64,000 nt of DNA from Kiritimatiellia bacterium (GTDB lineage Bacteria; Verrucomicrobiota; Kiritimatiellia; CAIVKH01): positions 1-64,000 of the forward strand of contig JANWZO010000008.1 of NCBI GenBank assembly GCA_025054615.1. The letters run 5' to 3'. The notes beneath the pieces are model-generated. The model worked only from the letters and a program-made list of their open reading frames with translations. It was not told the origin of the DNA and made no database searches. The translations under genes and the position numbers were made by a program. Positions 26,190 to 35,630 of this stretch are shown one piece after another. The number at the start of each line of letters is the position of its first letter. Within the stretch, counting starts at the first letter, position 1.

Positions 26190-26879
26190 TCAGGCGGAGG
26201 GTGCCGGCGCTTGTGCTCGAAGGAATCGCGAGCGGTGCCGCACAATGTCGCCCTCGATCATGTAGATCACGTCCTTTGAAATGTTGGTTGCGTGGTCGGC
26301 GATGCGTTCGAGGGTTCGCGAGATCGACGTCAGGGCGAGAAGACTGCGGAGCTCGTTTGGGCGGGCGGCCAGATCCTCCTCGACCTCGTCGAGCAGCTTG
26401 CGGTTGAGATTGTCGACGGTGTCGTCGGAAAGCCAGATTTCCCGGGCGAGCTGGGCATCCTGGTTGATCAGGGCGTCGAGGCTGCGGCTGACCATGTGGA
26501 GGGCGGCATCGGCGAGCGTTTTCAAGTCGTAGTCCCGGGTAAGCGGGGGCCGCTGGGCGAGCACGATGGCCCGCTCGGCGATATTGACGGCGAGGTCGCC
26601 GATTCGCTCGAGGTCATGGTTGATTTTGATCATAGCCACGACGAAGCGGAGGTCGTTGGCGACCGGCTGATAAAGCGCGAGAATCTTGAGGCATTCCTCC
26701 TCGACGGCGACCTCCTGGCGATCAATCTCGTGGTCAGCCTCGATAACCTTCCGGGCGAGAGGTTCGTTGCGCTCCCGGGCCGATTTGACCGCCAGACGCA
26801 GGTTCTCCTCCACCATGGCGGCCATGGTCAGGCTCAGCTTCTTGAGGTTTTGCAACTCGCGCATCAAATGAATAGCCAT
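26190..26879 (-). CDS. phoU: Phosphate transport regulator PhoU
   Basis: 229 residues forming the two-repeat PhoU helical bundle. Each half carries the metal-cluster pattern E/DxxxD: EADHEIDRQE with KINHDLERIGDLAVNIAERA, and LSDDTVDNLN with SISRTLERIADHATNISKDV. PhoU damps phosphate uptake and signalling together with the PstSCAB transporter and the PhoR kinase. The ATG at 26879 follows a good Shine-Dalgarno (GGGAGA), so the long upstream extension of the open frame, which overlaps pstB, is not translated. It is the last gene of the pst run, 46 bases after pstB. Confidence 0.95.
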   Translation of the reverse strand: MAIHLMRELQNLKKLSLTMAAMVEENLRLAVKSARERNEPLARKVIEADHEIDRQEVAVEEECLKILALYQPVANDLRFVVAMIKINHDLERIGDLAVNIAERAIVLAQRPPLTRDYDLKTLADAALHMVSRSLDALINQDAQLAREIWLSDDTVDNLNRKLLDEVEEDLAARPNELRSLLALTSISRTLERIADHATNISKDVIYMIEGDIVRHRSRFLRAQAPAPSA

Positions 26880-26925
26880 GGTATTTCTCCCGAGGCGGCG
26901 GACGGCTTTTGAGCGAGTCGCGCTC

Positions 26926-27699
26926 TCATCCGAACCTGCCGGTGATGTAATCCTGGGTCTGCGGATTGGCGGGTTTTCGGAAAAGCTGGTCCGTCGGCCC
27001 GTACTCCACCAACTTTCCCTCATAAAAGAACGCCGTCCAGTCGGAAACGCGCGCCGCCTGCTGCATGTTGTGGGTGACGATGATGATCGTATAGTCTTGG
27101 CGGAGCTCGGCAATCAGGTCCTCGATTCGGGACGTTGACCGAGGGTCAAGCGCCGAACACGGCTCGTCCATTAGGATGACGTCGGGATTGACCGCAATGC
27201 AGCGCGCAATGCAGAGCCGCTGCATCTGGCCGCCAGAAAGCTGGAGCGCCGAGGTGTGGAGGCGATCCTTGACCTCGTCCCACAGCGCGGCCTTGCGAAG
27301 ACACCGCTCGACGACCTCGTCCAGGATGGAGCGGCTGTTAACGCCGGCGATGCGGAGCCCGTAGACGACATTTTCGTAAATCGATTTGGGGAAGGGATTC
27401 GATTTTTGGAACACCATGCCGACACGGCGGCGCAGGGCGATGACATCGAGGTGGGGCGAATTGATCTCCATGCCGTCCAGGCGGATCGAGCCCTCCATCC
27501 GGATGCCGTCGATTAGGTCGTTCATGCGATTGAAGCAGCGCAGCAGGGTGGATTTGCCGCAGCCGGAGGGTCCAATGAATGCGGTGCACTGCCGCCGCGG
27601 GATCGGGAGGTTGATTTGGAAGAGGGCCTGATGGCTTCCGTAGAAAAAATTGAGGTCCCGCACGTCGAGCACAATGTCGGAAGGAGGCGGTTGTTCCAT
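26926..27699 (-). CDS. pstB: Phosphate ABC transporter ATP-binding protein PstB
   Basis: 257 residues, the usual PstB length. Walker A is [20 protein letters not shown], the Q-loop is [19 protein letters not shown], the ABC signature is [16 protein letters not shown], Walker B is [13 protein letters not shown] and the H-loop is [13 protein letters not shown]. The CFNRMNDLI and KSNPFPKSI segments are specific to PstB. The gene begins 3 bases after the pstA stop and would drive ATP-powered phosphate import through PstC and PstA at the inner membrane. Confidence 0.97.
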   Translation of the reverse strand: MEQPPPSDIVLDVRDLNFFYGSHQALFQINLPIPRRQCTAFIGPSGCGKSTLLRCFNRMNDLIDGIRMEGSIRLDGMEINSPHLDVIALRRRVGMVFQKSNPFPKSIYENVVYGLRIAGVNSRSILDEVVERCLRKAALWDEVKDRLHTSALQLSGGQMQRLCIARCIAVNPDVILMDEPCSALDPRSTSRIEDLIAELRQDYTIIIVTHNMQQAARVSDWTAFFYEGKLVEYGPTDQLFRKPANPQTQDYITGRFG

Positions 27700-27702
27700 G
27701 GC

Positions 27703-29337
27703 TCAAAAGGCTCCCGTGGCGTATTTCCGGCGCAGTCGCTCACGAATGATGATAGCGCCTAGGTTCAGGATAATCACAAGGGCGATCAGGAAAAGGGTTG
27801 TGCCGAACACCATCGGGCGTGCGGCATCCGAATCCGGGGATTGGAAGCCGAGGTCATAGATATGGAAGCCAAGGTGCATGAATTTGCGGTCGAGGTGAAT
27901 GAACGGGAAGATGCCGTCGATCGGTAGGGTGGGGGCTAACTTGACCACGCCGACGAGCATCAGCGGCGCGACCTCCCCTGCGCCGCGCGCCATCGCCAGC
28001 ACGAGGCCGGTCATGATACCCGGCGCGGCGGCGGGCAGGACGACGCGATAGATGGTCTGCCATTTGGACGCGCCCAGCGCTAGCGAGCCTTCCCGCGTTC
28101 CGCGGGGTACAGCGGCTAGCGCCTCCTCCGTGGCGACAATGACCACCGGAACGGTCATCAGCGCAAGCGTGAGAGATGCCCACAAAATGCCCCCGGTTCC
28201 GAACGTAGGGGTCGGCAGTGCGGAAGAATAAAACAGCCGGTCGATCGTTCCACCCGCCAGATACACGAAAAATCCAAGGCCGAAGACGCCAAAGACAATG
28301 GACGGCACGCCGGCGAGGTTGTTCACAGAGATGCGCACAGCGCGGGTGAGCAGGGTTTGCCGGGCATATTCCCGCAGGTAGATCGCAGCGAGGACGCCAA
28401 ACGGCATGACTGCGATGCTCATCAGCACGGTCATCACAAACGTGCCGAAAATGGCCGGGAAGATACCCCCCTCGGTATTCGCCTCACGCGGCTCATCCGT
28501 CAGGAAATCGAAGAGATTCTGCGCGAATAACCAGGTCTTTTGCGCGAAGCTCATCCGGTTGGGGAAATGGACCTTGACGAGCTGACCGAGCGAAATGGAC
28601 CGCTCCTCGCCGGTGAAGAGGCGATAGACCAACTCGCCGCGATCCAACTGGGCGCGAAGCTCGAGGGCACGGGCGGCCAGTTCCCGATGTCGTTCGCGAA
28701 GATCGGCTTCGCGGCGGCGGAGCTCTTCGTCGGAGAGGTCCGAATCCCGCGCCAGCCGCTTGAGCTCGTGGTTGATTCGGCCGATCTGGATTTTTTCGAC
28801 GGTTCGCAATGTTTTGCGAAGAGCCTTCACGCGTTCCAGTTCGAGGCTGAGCGTATCGTCGAAAGCCGGATCTTCGGCTCCGATGCGCTGCCCACCAGGC
28901 CGTACGATCGCGAGAGGTATTCCGATGGCATTTCCGTATTCCATCCGTTCGATCACCATCGCCTCGAGCGGAAAGCGCTTGGCGAGGATGTCGCGAATGG
29001 GCACGTATCGGAATCCCATGCCATACACGTCCTTGTTGCCGATCTGGAGGTGCCATTCGCGTTCGGCTTCTCGGCCGTCTGGCTGAGGGATCATGCGATC
29101 CCTCGTGCGAACAACGATGCCGCCAAGCTGGGTCTGGCCGCGGACTGCCGCCGGACTCGATGGGGAAATCTCGATTTCGACAACCGGTTTCGGCCAGAAA
29201 CTTCGGATCCCGTTATACGAGATGAGCAGCAGCAGGCCGAGGACCATCATCAATCCGAGCGCGAGCCCCATAGAGGTCAGCCAGACGCCGGTTTCGCCGG
29301 CGACGCGGAATTGTCTGTTGGCGGGATGGGGCTTCAC
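27703..29337 (-). CDS. pstA: Phosphate ABC transporter permease PstA (long form)
   Basis: 544 residues, nearly twice the length of E. coli PstA. One transmembrane segment near the N terminus (GLALGLMMVLGLLLLISYNG) is followed by about 230 residues of periplasmic sequence ending in a charged, probably coiled-coil stretch (ELKRLARDSDLSDEELRRRE, then ADLRERHRELAARALELRAQ). The permease core then begins at EGGIFPAIFGTFVMTVLMS and contains NLAGVPSIVFGVFGLGFF, and the EAA-type loop EEALAAVPRGTREGSLALGA. The long form, like its partner PstC, is known in several phyla. It starts 4 bases after the pstC stop. Confidence 0.93.
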   Translation of the reverse strand: MKPHPANRQFRVAGETGVWLTSMGLALGLMMVLGLLLLISYNGIRSFWPKPVVEIEISPSSPAAVRGQTQLGGIVVRTRDRMIPQPDGREAEREWHLQIGNKDVYGMGFRYVPIRDILAKRFPLEAMVIERMEYGNAIGIPLAIVRPGGQRIGAEDPAFDDTLSLELERVKALRKTLRTVEKIQIGRINHELKRLARDSDLSDEELRRREADLRERHRELAARALELRAQLDRGELVYRLFTGEERSISLGQLVKVHFPNRMSFAQKTWLFAQNLFDFLTDEPREANTEGGIFPAIFGTFVMTVLMSIAVMPFGVLAAIYLREYARQTLLTRAVRISVNNLAGVPSIVFGVFGLGFFVYLAGGTIDRLFYSSALPTPTFGTGGILWASLTLALMTVPVVIVATEEALAAVPRGTREGSLALGASKWQTIYRVVLPAAAPGIMTGLVLAMARGAGEVAPLMLVGVVKLAPTLPIDGIFPFIHLDRKFMHLGFHIYDLGFQSPDSDAARPMVFGTTLFLIALVIILNLGAIIIRERLRRKYATGAF

Positions 29338-29341
29338 GGGG

Positions 29342-31609
29342 CTAGATCGCCTTAAACTTTTCCCGAAGGTGATGCCGCAACAATTCGGCCAGTGTGTTGA
29401 GCAGGAAGGTCATCAGAAAGAGGAGCATCGCGCCGAGAAAGAGCGCCCGATACAGCGTGCTGTTGTGCGGTGCTTCCGGCAGTTCGACCGCGATGTTGGC
29501 GGACAGGGTGCGCATGCCGGAAAAGATGTTGAAATCCATGATCGGCGTGTTGCCTGTTGCCATCAGCACGATCATGGTTTCGCCAACCGCACGGCCGAAG
29601 CCGATCATCAGGGCCGAAAAGATTCCCGCGGAGGCCGTGGGCAGCACGACTTTCACCGCCGTTTGCCAACGGCTGGCGCCCAAGGCGAGGGAGGCGGAGC
29701 GGAAGGCCGGAGGTACATTGGAGAGGGAATCTTCGGCGATCGTAAAAATTATCGGGATCACCGCGAATCCCATCATGAATCCGACGACCAGTGAGTTTCG
29801 CTGTTCAAAGGGCAATCCGACGGTCTGGATCCACCAGAGGCGGAAATCGGCAATCGACACACCCGTGGAGGGGTCGCGCGCCACAAAGAGGATCGATTCG
29901 AGAAACGGCCCCGCCTGCCATGCCACATACCCGACGGCGGCGAGAAGGGGTGCGATGTAGAGGAATTCATAACCAGTGCGGACAAAACGCCGCGCGCGGG
30001 CTGGGAGACGGTTCCACAGCGCGCCAACCGCGCAGGCCGTGAGGGGTAGGGCGATGAGCATCAACAGGACTGATGGCACCCGCTGTTCGAGCAGCGGCGC
30101 CAGCCAAAGGGCAGCGAGAAAGCCGAGAATGACCGATGGCAGCGAGGCCATGATCTCCATCGTCGGTTTGATGAGGCGTCGAATGTCGGGGTGAGCGAAC
30201 TGGGACGTGTAAAGGGCCGCGAGCAACGCGAGGGGAGTCGAAAACAGCATCGCATAGACGGTGCCCTTGATGGTGCCCAGAAGCAGAGGCACCATCGACA
30301 ATTTAGGCTCGAAATCGTCAGTAGCTCCTGTGCTCTGCCAGGCAAAGGCCGGCTCCGGAGCGCCCTCATACCAAATTTTGCCAAAAAAAGCCCGCAATCC
30401 CGCCTCGGGGTGGGGGTCATCGAGGGTGAACCGGTGCAGCCGAGCAGAAGCGTCTAGCAGCCATATGGAATCATATTTGGAGCCGAGAAAGGCGAGTCTC
30501 ACCTCAAAGGGGAGATCGGCCTCCCATCGGATTCGCTCCGTGGTTGCAAAACGTAGCGATGCCCGGTTTTCCCCTGACAGCAGGAAGGCCTTGTTGCGCA
30601 GGCTCTTTGCATAGGCCGAAGGTTGAGCGCCGAGCGAGGGGAATTGTTTGGTCAGGCCGAACCGGCGCCCTGCAGAGCCTTGTTCGTACAGGCTGTAAAT
30701 TTTGTTTTCACCGTGCGTATCGGCCACGACCACCGAATCGTCGCCAAACAAGAATTCGACCACAGCGATGGATCCCGTTCCGCTGTCGCCGGCAAATGGC
30801 GTAAACGTCTGGCGGAGCGCAAGGTCATGTACCTCTCGGGCGAAATATTTGATGGTGCCGTCAGATAGCGCGAGGATAAGGCCGTCTGCGCGTTCGTTGA
30901 CCATTAACCGCAGAGGTTCACTGGAGAGCTCCCGGGTCAGATCCCAAGTGCGAGTGAGAGTCCAGTTTCCGGCGCCGACGAGCGTTCGACGCTGCGTCAA
31001 CAGTGCGGCGGTCAGCCGGTATTCTCCATCAATCCGTTGCAGGGCAGCAGCCAGACGATGGCCGCCCAAACCGTCAAGATCGCCAAGTAGGATGGGGTGG
31101 CTAGGGACGCCGAGGGGTACGGAGAGGGTGATCCGCGGCTCGGCGAGCACGGTACGTCTGTCGCCCTCGAAACGAGTGGAATAACCAATCTCGATCACAT
31201 GAAGGGTCCCGCGATCCGTTCCGAGGACCAATTCCTGCCGTTTCGGATGGTAAAAGACAGACGAGATTTTTTCACCGGCCGGCAAGGGCAGAGGTCGCTC
31301 CTCGATCGCGCCGTTCTCTACTGTTCGAATGAATAGCAAGCGGCCGTCGCGGGTGAGCGCAAAAGGATACTCCGACCATTCGTCCGCGCCCATGGCGATG
31401 TAGTCGCCGGGCGGCAGCGCCCATGAGGCGTCCGGAACTACTTTGGCGGGTTGAAAGAGAGGCCAGATCTGCCAAAAGATGAACAGGAAGATTGCCAGAA
31501 CAGCAGTGATGATGCTCAAGCCGCCGATTTTGATCACATAATACATGACCCGATCCGTCCAGAGTACGGAAGGGGCGATTTCATAGCCTCGGGCCGGCTT
31601 GTCGGGCAT
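29342..31609 (-). CDS. pstC: Phosphate ABC transporter permease PstC (long form)
   Basis: 755 residues from the ATG at 31609. One transmembrane helix (IIKIGGLSIITAVLAIFLFIF-like, about 25-50) is followed by a periplasmic insert of some 370 residues with repeated beta-rich strands (RDGRLLFIRTVENG, VLGTDRGTLHVIEIG, VNERADGLILALSDGTIKYF), looking like a beta-propeller. The permease core begins around residue 430 (VPLLLGTIKGTVYAMLFSTPL), with IMASLPSVILGFLAALWL and the EAA loop AEDSLSNVPPAFRSASLALG. It pairs with long-form PstA. A longer frame to 31768 runs into pstS and was not used; the gene starts 46 bases after the pstS stop. Confidence 0.93.
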   Translation of the reverse strand: MPDKPARGYEIAPSVLWTDRVMYYVIKIGGLSIITAVLAIFLFIFWQIWPLFQPAKVVPDASWALPPGDYIAMGADEWSEYPFALTRDGRLLFIRTVENGAIEERPLPLPAGEKISSVFYHPKRQELVLGTDRGTLHVIEIGYSTRFEGDRRTVLAEPRITLSVPLGVPSHPILLGDLDGLGGHRLAAALQRIDGEYRLTAALLTQRRTLVGAGNWTLTRTWDLTRELSSEPLRLMVNERADGLILALSDGTIKYFAREVHDLALRQTFTPFAGDSGTGSIAVVEFLFGDDSVVVADTHGENKIYSLYEQGSAGRRFGLTKQFPSLGAQPSAYAKSLRNKAFLLSGENRASLRFATTERIRWEADLPFEVRLAFLGSKYDSIWLLDASARLHRFTLDDPHPEAGLRAFFGKIWYEGAPEPAFAWQSTGATDDFEPKLSMVPLLLGTIKGTVYAMLFSTPLALLAALYTSQFAHPDIRRLIKPTMEIMASLPSVILGFLAALWLAPLLEQRVPSVLLMLIALPLTACAVGALWNRLPARARRFVRTGYEFLYIAPLLAAVGYVAWQAGPFLESILFVARDPSTGVSIADFRLWWIQTVGLPFEQRNSLVVGFMMGFAVIPIIFTIAEDSLSNVPPAFRSASLALGASRWQTAVKVVLPTASAGIFSALMIGFGRAVGETMIVLMATGNTPIMDFNIFSGMRTLSANIAVELPEAPHNSTLYRALFLGAMLLFLMTFLLNTLAELLRHHLREKFKAI

Positions 31610-31655
31610 CGTTAGAGCGTCCGGGACGCCTCGATCGCTCCGTGGGTTATCGCGA

Positions 31656-32627
31656 TTATTCAAGCTTGCGGAGCTCTTCTTGAACGATTTCGGCCGGCAG
31701 CGGATAGTATCCGTCCTTGACAACCACTTCCTGGCCAGCCCGCGAAAGGACATATCGTAGAAATTCACCGGTCAACTTATCAATCGGCTGGCCCGGCTTC
31801 TTGTTCACGTAAATGACCAAGAACCGCGCGAGGGGATAATCGCCGCTCAAACAATTTTCGGGGGTTGCTTCAAACAGAGCATCCTCCGAAAGACCGATAG
31901 GCAGCGCTCGAACGCCGGCGCTTGCATAGCCGATACCTGAGTAGCCGAGCGCGTAAAGATCGCCAGCGACGCCGAGGATCACGGAAGATGAACCGGGCTG
32001 CTCCTTCACCGTGGGCCGGAAATCGCCTTTCGCCAGCGCATGCTCCTTGAAAAATCCGTACGTGCCGGAGGCGCTGTTTCGGCCGTACAATGAGATGGGA
32101 CGGTTGGCCCAGTCGCCGGATAGCCCGAGCTGACCCCAGGTTGTGATGTCGGGACCGCCCAATTTTCGCGTGGTGGAAAAGATGCTGTCGATCTGCTGCA
32201 TCGTGAGGCCCTTGATGGGGTTGTCCTTGTGCGCGAAGACGGCCAGCGCGTCGATCGCAACGCGTATTTCGGTTGGTTTATAACCATAACGGGCCTCGAA
32301 CGCATCGATCTCAGAGGACTTCATCGGGCGGCTCATCGGGCCCAGTTGCGCCGTTCCTTCAATCAGGGCGGGCGGGGCAGTGGAAGATCCCTTGCCCTCG
32401 ATTTGAATCACCACGTTCGGATACTGGGCGCGAAACCCTTCCGCCCACAGAGTCATTAGATTGTTGAGCGTGTCCGAACCGATGCTGTTGAGGTTCCCAG
32501 CCACGCCTTCCACGCGCTCATATAGCGGCAGGCGTTCATCGACTGTGGGCGGGACTGCCGCGTAGGAGGCGGCGAGAAGAGAGGCGATCCCCAGAATTCG
32601 ACAAACGAGGATTTGGACTCTTTTCAC
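31656..32627 (-). CDS. pstS: Phosphate-binding periplasmic protein PstS
   Basis: About 323 residues. A signal peptide (VQILVCRILGIASLLAASYA) precedes the phosphate-binding core: GNLNSIGSDTLNNLMTLWAE, QIEGKGSSTAPPALIEGTAQ, GPMSRPMKSSEI, DALAVFAHKDNPIKGLTMQQ, YGRNSASGTYGFFKEHAL. I place the start at the GTG at 32627 because a Shine-Dalgarno (AAGGAGA) lies 9 bases upstream of it; an in-frame ATG at 32651 lies upstream of that site and is less likely. It captures phosphate in the periplasm for PstC/PstA. It follows phoB by about 48 bases. Confidence 0.92.
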   Translation of the reverse strand: MKRVQILVCRILGIASLLAASYAAVPPTVDERLPLYERVEGVAGNLNSIGSDTLNNLMTLWAEGFRAQYPNVVIQIEGKGSSTAPPALIEGTAQLGPMSRPMKSSEIDAFEARYGYKPTEIRVAIDALAVFAHKDNPIKGLTMQQIDSIFSTTRKLGGPDITTWGQLGLSGDWANRPISLYGRNSASGTYGFFKEHALAKGDFRPTVKEQPGSSSVILGVAGDLYALGYSGIGYASAGVRALPIGLSEDALFEATPENCLSGDYPLARFLVIYVNKKPGQPIDKLTGEFLRYVLSRAGQEVVVKDGYYPLPAEIVQEELRKLE

Positions 32628-32675
32628 GATTGGTTTCTCCTTCCGGTCCATGACAGCGGCGTCGGCACCGTCGGG

Positions 32676-33362
32676 TTACTCGCGAAACCGATAGCCGACG
32701 CCGCGAACGGTCTCGATGTATTCTCCGGCGGGACCGAGTTTTCGTCGGAGGCCGACGATCTGCACGTCAACCGAGCGGTCCGTTACGGCGTAATCCTCGC
32801 CGCGAACCGCATCGACGATCTGCTGCCGTGTATACACCCAGCCGGGCCTGCGGGCGAGAAATTGAAGCACCCGAAATTCAGTGAAGGTCAGGTCAATTCG
32901 CTTGCCCTTGAGCAGCACTTCATGCCGCCCAGGGTGAATGACGAGATCGTGCACGTGGATCGGAGATTGATCGTCGGGGACATCTCGGGATTTTCGCCGA
33001 AGAACATTCCGGATCCGAGCCACGAGCACCCGGGGGCTGAAAGGTTTCGTGATGTAATCGTCCGCGCCGACCTCGAGGCCTGTGACGATGTCCGTTTCCT
33101 CGCCCTTGGCCGTCAGCATGACGATCGGAATGTGGCGCGTCTTTGGCTCCCCGCGCAGGTTTCGACAGACCTGCAGCCCGTCGATGCCGGGCAACATCAG
33201 ATCGAGAAGAATCAGGTCGGGGGTTGACTTCCGGGCCGCCTCCAGCGCCGCCTCACCCGAAGCGATCACTTGAACGGTGTATCCCTCCTTCCCCAAATGG
33301 AAGGATACGAGTTCCTGGATGTCCTCGTCGTCCTCGATCAACAGGATGCGCTTTTTGGCCAT
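32676..33362 (-). CDS. phoB: Phosphate regulon response regulator PhoB-type (OmpR family)
   Basis: 228 residues. The receiver domain has RILLIEDDEDIQELVSFHLG, the phosphoacceptor aspartate in LILLDLMLPG, VMLTAKGEE and the lysine in ITKPFSPR. The C-terminal winged helix has LTFTEFRVLQFLARRPGWVY and RSVDVQIVGLRRKLGPAGEY ... VRGVGYRF. Its place directly upstream of pstSCAB-phoU marks it as the phosphate regulator, binding Pho boxes when phosphate is scarce. A GGGAG site 8 bases before the ATG at 33362 supports the start. No phoR histidine kinase lies in the operon or elsewhere in the window. I could not make out a clear Pho box upstream. Confidence 0.9.
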   Translation of the reverse strand: MAKKRILLIEDDEDIQELVSFHLGKEGYTVQVIASGEAALEAARKSTPDLILLDLMLPGIDGLQVCRNLRGEPKTRHIPIVMLTAKGEETDIVTGLEVGADDYITKPFSPRVLVARIRNVLRRKSRDVPDDQSPIHVHDLVIHPGRHEVLLKGKRIDLTFTEFRVLQFLARRPGWVYTRQQIVDAVRGEDYAVTDRSVDVQIVGLRRKLGPAGEYIETVRGVGYRFRE

Positions 33363-33433
33363 GCACAGGACTCCCGATTGCCATCTAAGGTCGAAAAGAT
33401 GTGTTAGCAAATTGTGAGAAGCCGGTGAGCGTT

Positions 33434-34858
33434 TTACTGAGCGCGTCGAATGGCGTCAAATGCGGCCAGCGCGACGTCGCGGGCGCTGGCATGGTCGACG
33501 AGGGGCCGGGGATAATCGCGGCCGAGCTCAATACCAAATTGACGCAGTGTGGCGTCGGGTAGCTCGGGCACTCGGTGGATCATAGGGGAGGGTAGCGATG
33601 CCAATTCTGGAACCCACCGACGGACGTACTCGCCGTCAGGATCGAATTTCTCCCCCTGCAGGATGGGGTTGAAAATCCGAAAGTAGGGCGCAGCATCCGC
33701 GCCGCAGCCCGCCGTCCATTGCCATCCCAATGTGTTGTTCGCCAAATCCGCATCGACCAAAGTGTCCCAGAACCATTCCGCTCCGCGCTGCCAGGGAACA
33801 AGAAGGTCTTTGACGAGGAAAGAGGCGACAATCATGCGCACCCGATTGTGCATCCAGCCGGTGTGCCAGAGTTCTCTCATTCCTGCGTCGACGATTGGGT
33901 AGCCCGTTCGCCCCTTTTGCCACGCCTTCAGAGCGGCGGGATTTTCGCGCCAGGGAAAGGACCTGAATTCAGGCCGGAGCGGCTCTGTGGCAGTGTATGG
34001 GAAATGGAAAAGCAGATGATGAGCAAATTCCCGCCAGATCAGTTGCCTCAAATAGGATTCGGCAGAGCCGCCGGGATGGGCTTTGCGGATGGCCCACCAC
34101 ATCATGCGCGGGCTAATCTCACCGAAGTGAAGGTGGGGCGACAAACGCGACGTGCTTTCAAGGTCGGGGCGGTCGCGGTCGACCTTGTAAGCCGGCGCCT
34201 TGGGTGAAAATGACTCGAGCCGTCGAAGGGCGCCGGTCTCGCCCGGCTGCCAAGACTGGGCCATGCCGTGATACCAAGGAATTCGAGGCAAAAGACCGAG
34301 ATCCGCGATGGTCAGAGAATCGACGGGCGGACAGGAAGGGAGTTCGCGGGGTGCCGGCAACGGGGTGGAGGGGTCGCCGATTTCCTGGCAGGCCCGATAA
34401 AAGGGCGTAAACACCTGATAGGGTTTGCCGGAGGACGTTTGGATGGTCCACGGTTCGTGCAAAAGGGAAGCATTGAAGGATCGGGCGTCGATGCCACGGG
34501 CGCGAAGATGGCTTTTGATCTGCTTGTCCCGCTCAATCACAGCGGGCTCATAGAGACGACTCCAATAAATCGCTGACGCGCCCGTCTCACGGATCAACTT
34601 GTCCAGAGCCTCGAGGGAAGGACCTCGGCGAATGACCAGTCGGCTGCCGAGCTCGCGCAAGGAAGCGTCGAAGGCAGTAAGGCTCTCGTGGAGCCACCAT
34701 TTGGAGGCGCTGCCGGGCGGCCAGGGAGATTCCTCGTCCGGCGCCCAGATGAAGACCGGTACAATAGAACCGCCGCGCTTCAGCGCGGCACTAAGGGCCT
34801 CATGATCATGGAGCCGCAGATCGCGTCGAAACCAAACAATGGTTGCGGCAGTGGCCAT
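33434..34858 (-). CDS. phrB: Deoxyribodipyrimidine photolyase (class I CPD)
   Basis: 474 residues, typical of class I photolyases. The antenna-binding N-terminal domain has IVWFRRDLRLHDHEAL and VPVFIWAPDEE. The FAD domain has SRLSPHLHFGEISPRMMWW, LIWREFAHHLLFHFP, TGYPIVDAGMRELWHTGWMH, NRVRMIVASFLVKDLL, and DADLANNTLGWQWTAGCGAD followed by FRIFNP. These include the residues that bind FAD and the tryptophans of the electron-transfer chain. It uses light to split cyclobutane pyrimidine dimers. It starts 6 bases after the SDR gene stop, so the two are an operon, and lies 71 bases upstream of phoB. Confidence 0.95.
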   Translation of the reverse strand: MATAATIVWFRRDLRLHDHEALSAALKRGGSIVPVFIWAPDEESPWPPGSASKWWLHESLTAFDASLRELGSRLVIRRGPSLEALDKLIRETGASAIYWSRLYEPAVIERDKQIKSHLRARGIDARSFNASLLHEPWTIQTSSGKPYQVFTPFYRACQEIGDPSTPLPAPRELPSCPPVDSLTIADLGLLPRIPWYHGMAQSWQPGETGALRRLESFSPKAPAYKVDRDRPDLESTSRLSPHLHFGEISPRMMWWAIRKAHPGGSAESYLRQLIWREFAHHLLFHFPYTATEPLRPEFRSFPWRENPAALKAWQKGRTGYPIVDAGMRELWHTGWMHNRVRMIVASFLVKDLLVPWQRGAEWFWDTLVDADLANNTLGWQWTAGCGADAAPYFRIFNPILQGEKFDPDGEYVRRWVPELASLPSPMIHRVPELPDATLRQFGIELGRDYPRPLVDHASARDVALAAFDAIRRAQ

Positions 34859-34864
34859 TGTGGC

Positions 34865-35590
34865 TCAACGGCCGCGTAGCGAGGCCAGCCCTCCGTCCAC
34901 ACCGAGGACCTGACCGGTAACCCAGCTCTGATTCGGATCCATGAGCCAGGCAATCGCGGAGGCCACATCCCGCGGCGTGCCGATGCGGCCCAGCGGGTGC
35001 ATGGCGAGGGAAGCCTTCAAAGCCATTTCATTGCCGGTGATTCGGGCGGCGAGTGGCGTGTCCACGAGACCTGGCGCCACCACATTAAATCGAATTTTTC
35101 GCGTGGCATAGGTTGCGGCCGCCGACCGCGCGAGACCTTCAACGCCGGCTTTCGCAGCAGCGATTGCCTCATGGTTCGGAAGTCCGACCCTCGCCGCGCA
35201 TGTGGACACCAACACAACTGAGCCACCCGACGCGCTCATCGCCTTGGCGGACGCGCGCGTAACATAGAACGCACTGCTCAGATTTACCGCCAGGGTCGAC
35301 TGCCACTCCTCATCGGTTGTCAGGTGGGCCGGTTTCAGGAGGATGCTGCCGACGCATAAGGCAACGGCATCCAATCCACCCATCGACTGATTGGCTGTAT
35401 CCACGACGCGGTCCACATCGCGCGGATTCGTCACATCGCCGGCCATGACGTTGCATCCCAGCGAGGCGGCCAGTGATTGGAGACGGTCCTCATTCCGCGC
35501 CGAACCAAAAATGCGATGGCCTTGGGCAACCAAGAGACGGGCCAACTCATGTCCGATGCCGCCGGTGATTCCAAAGATCAGCGCATTCAT
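34865..35590 (-). CDS. SDR-family protein with altered catalytic tetrad
   Basis: 241 residues with the Rossmann motif FGITGGIGHELARLL, a conserved N103 in AVNLSSAFY and the C-terminal PGLVDTPLAARI. The catalytic tetrad is unusual: where classical SDRs have Ser-(12)-Tyr-(3)-Lys, this protein has T130 in VSTCAARVG, isoleucine at position 143 and K147 in EAIAAAKAG. The missing tyrosine suggests it is not an ordinary dehydrogenase, unless another residue takes over. The final GQVLGVDGGLASLRG matches SDR proteins. It is co-transcribed with the photolyase and divergent from the anion transporter (40-base gap). Confidence 0.88.
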   Translation of the reverse strand: MNALIFGITGGIGHELARLLVAQGHRIFGSARNEDRLQSLAASLGCNVMAGDVTNPRDVDRVVDTANQSMGGLDAVALCVGSILLKPAHLTTDEEWQSTLAVNLSSAFYVTRASAKAMSASGGSVVLVSTCAARVGLPNHEAIAAAKAGVEGLARSAAATYATRKIRFNVVAPGLVDTPLAARITGNEMALKASLAMHPLGRIGTPRDVASAIAWLMDPNQSWVTGQVLGVDGGLASLRGR

Positions 35591-35630
35591 CGCAATTTAC
35601 AAAACAGAGATCACAGCAATACTTCACGGC

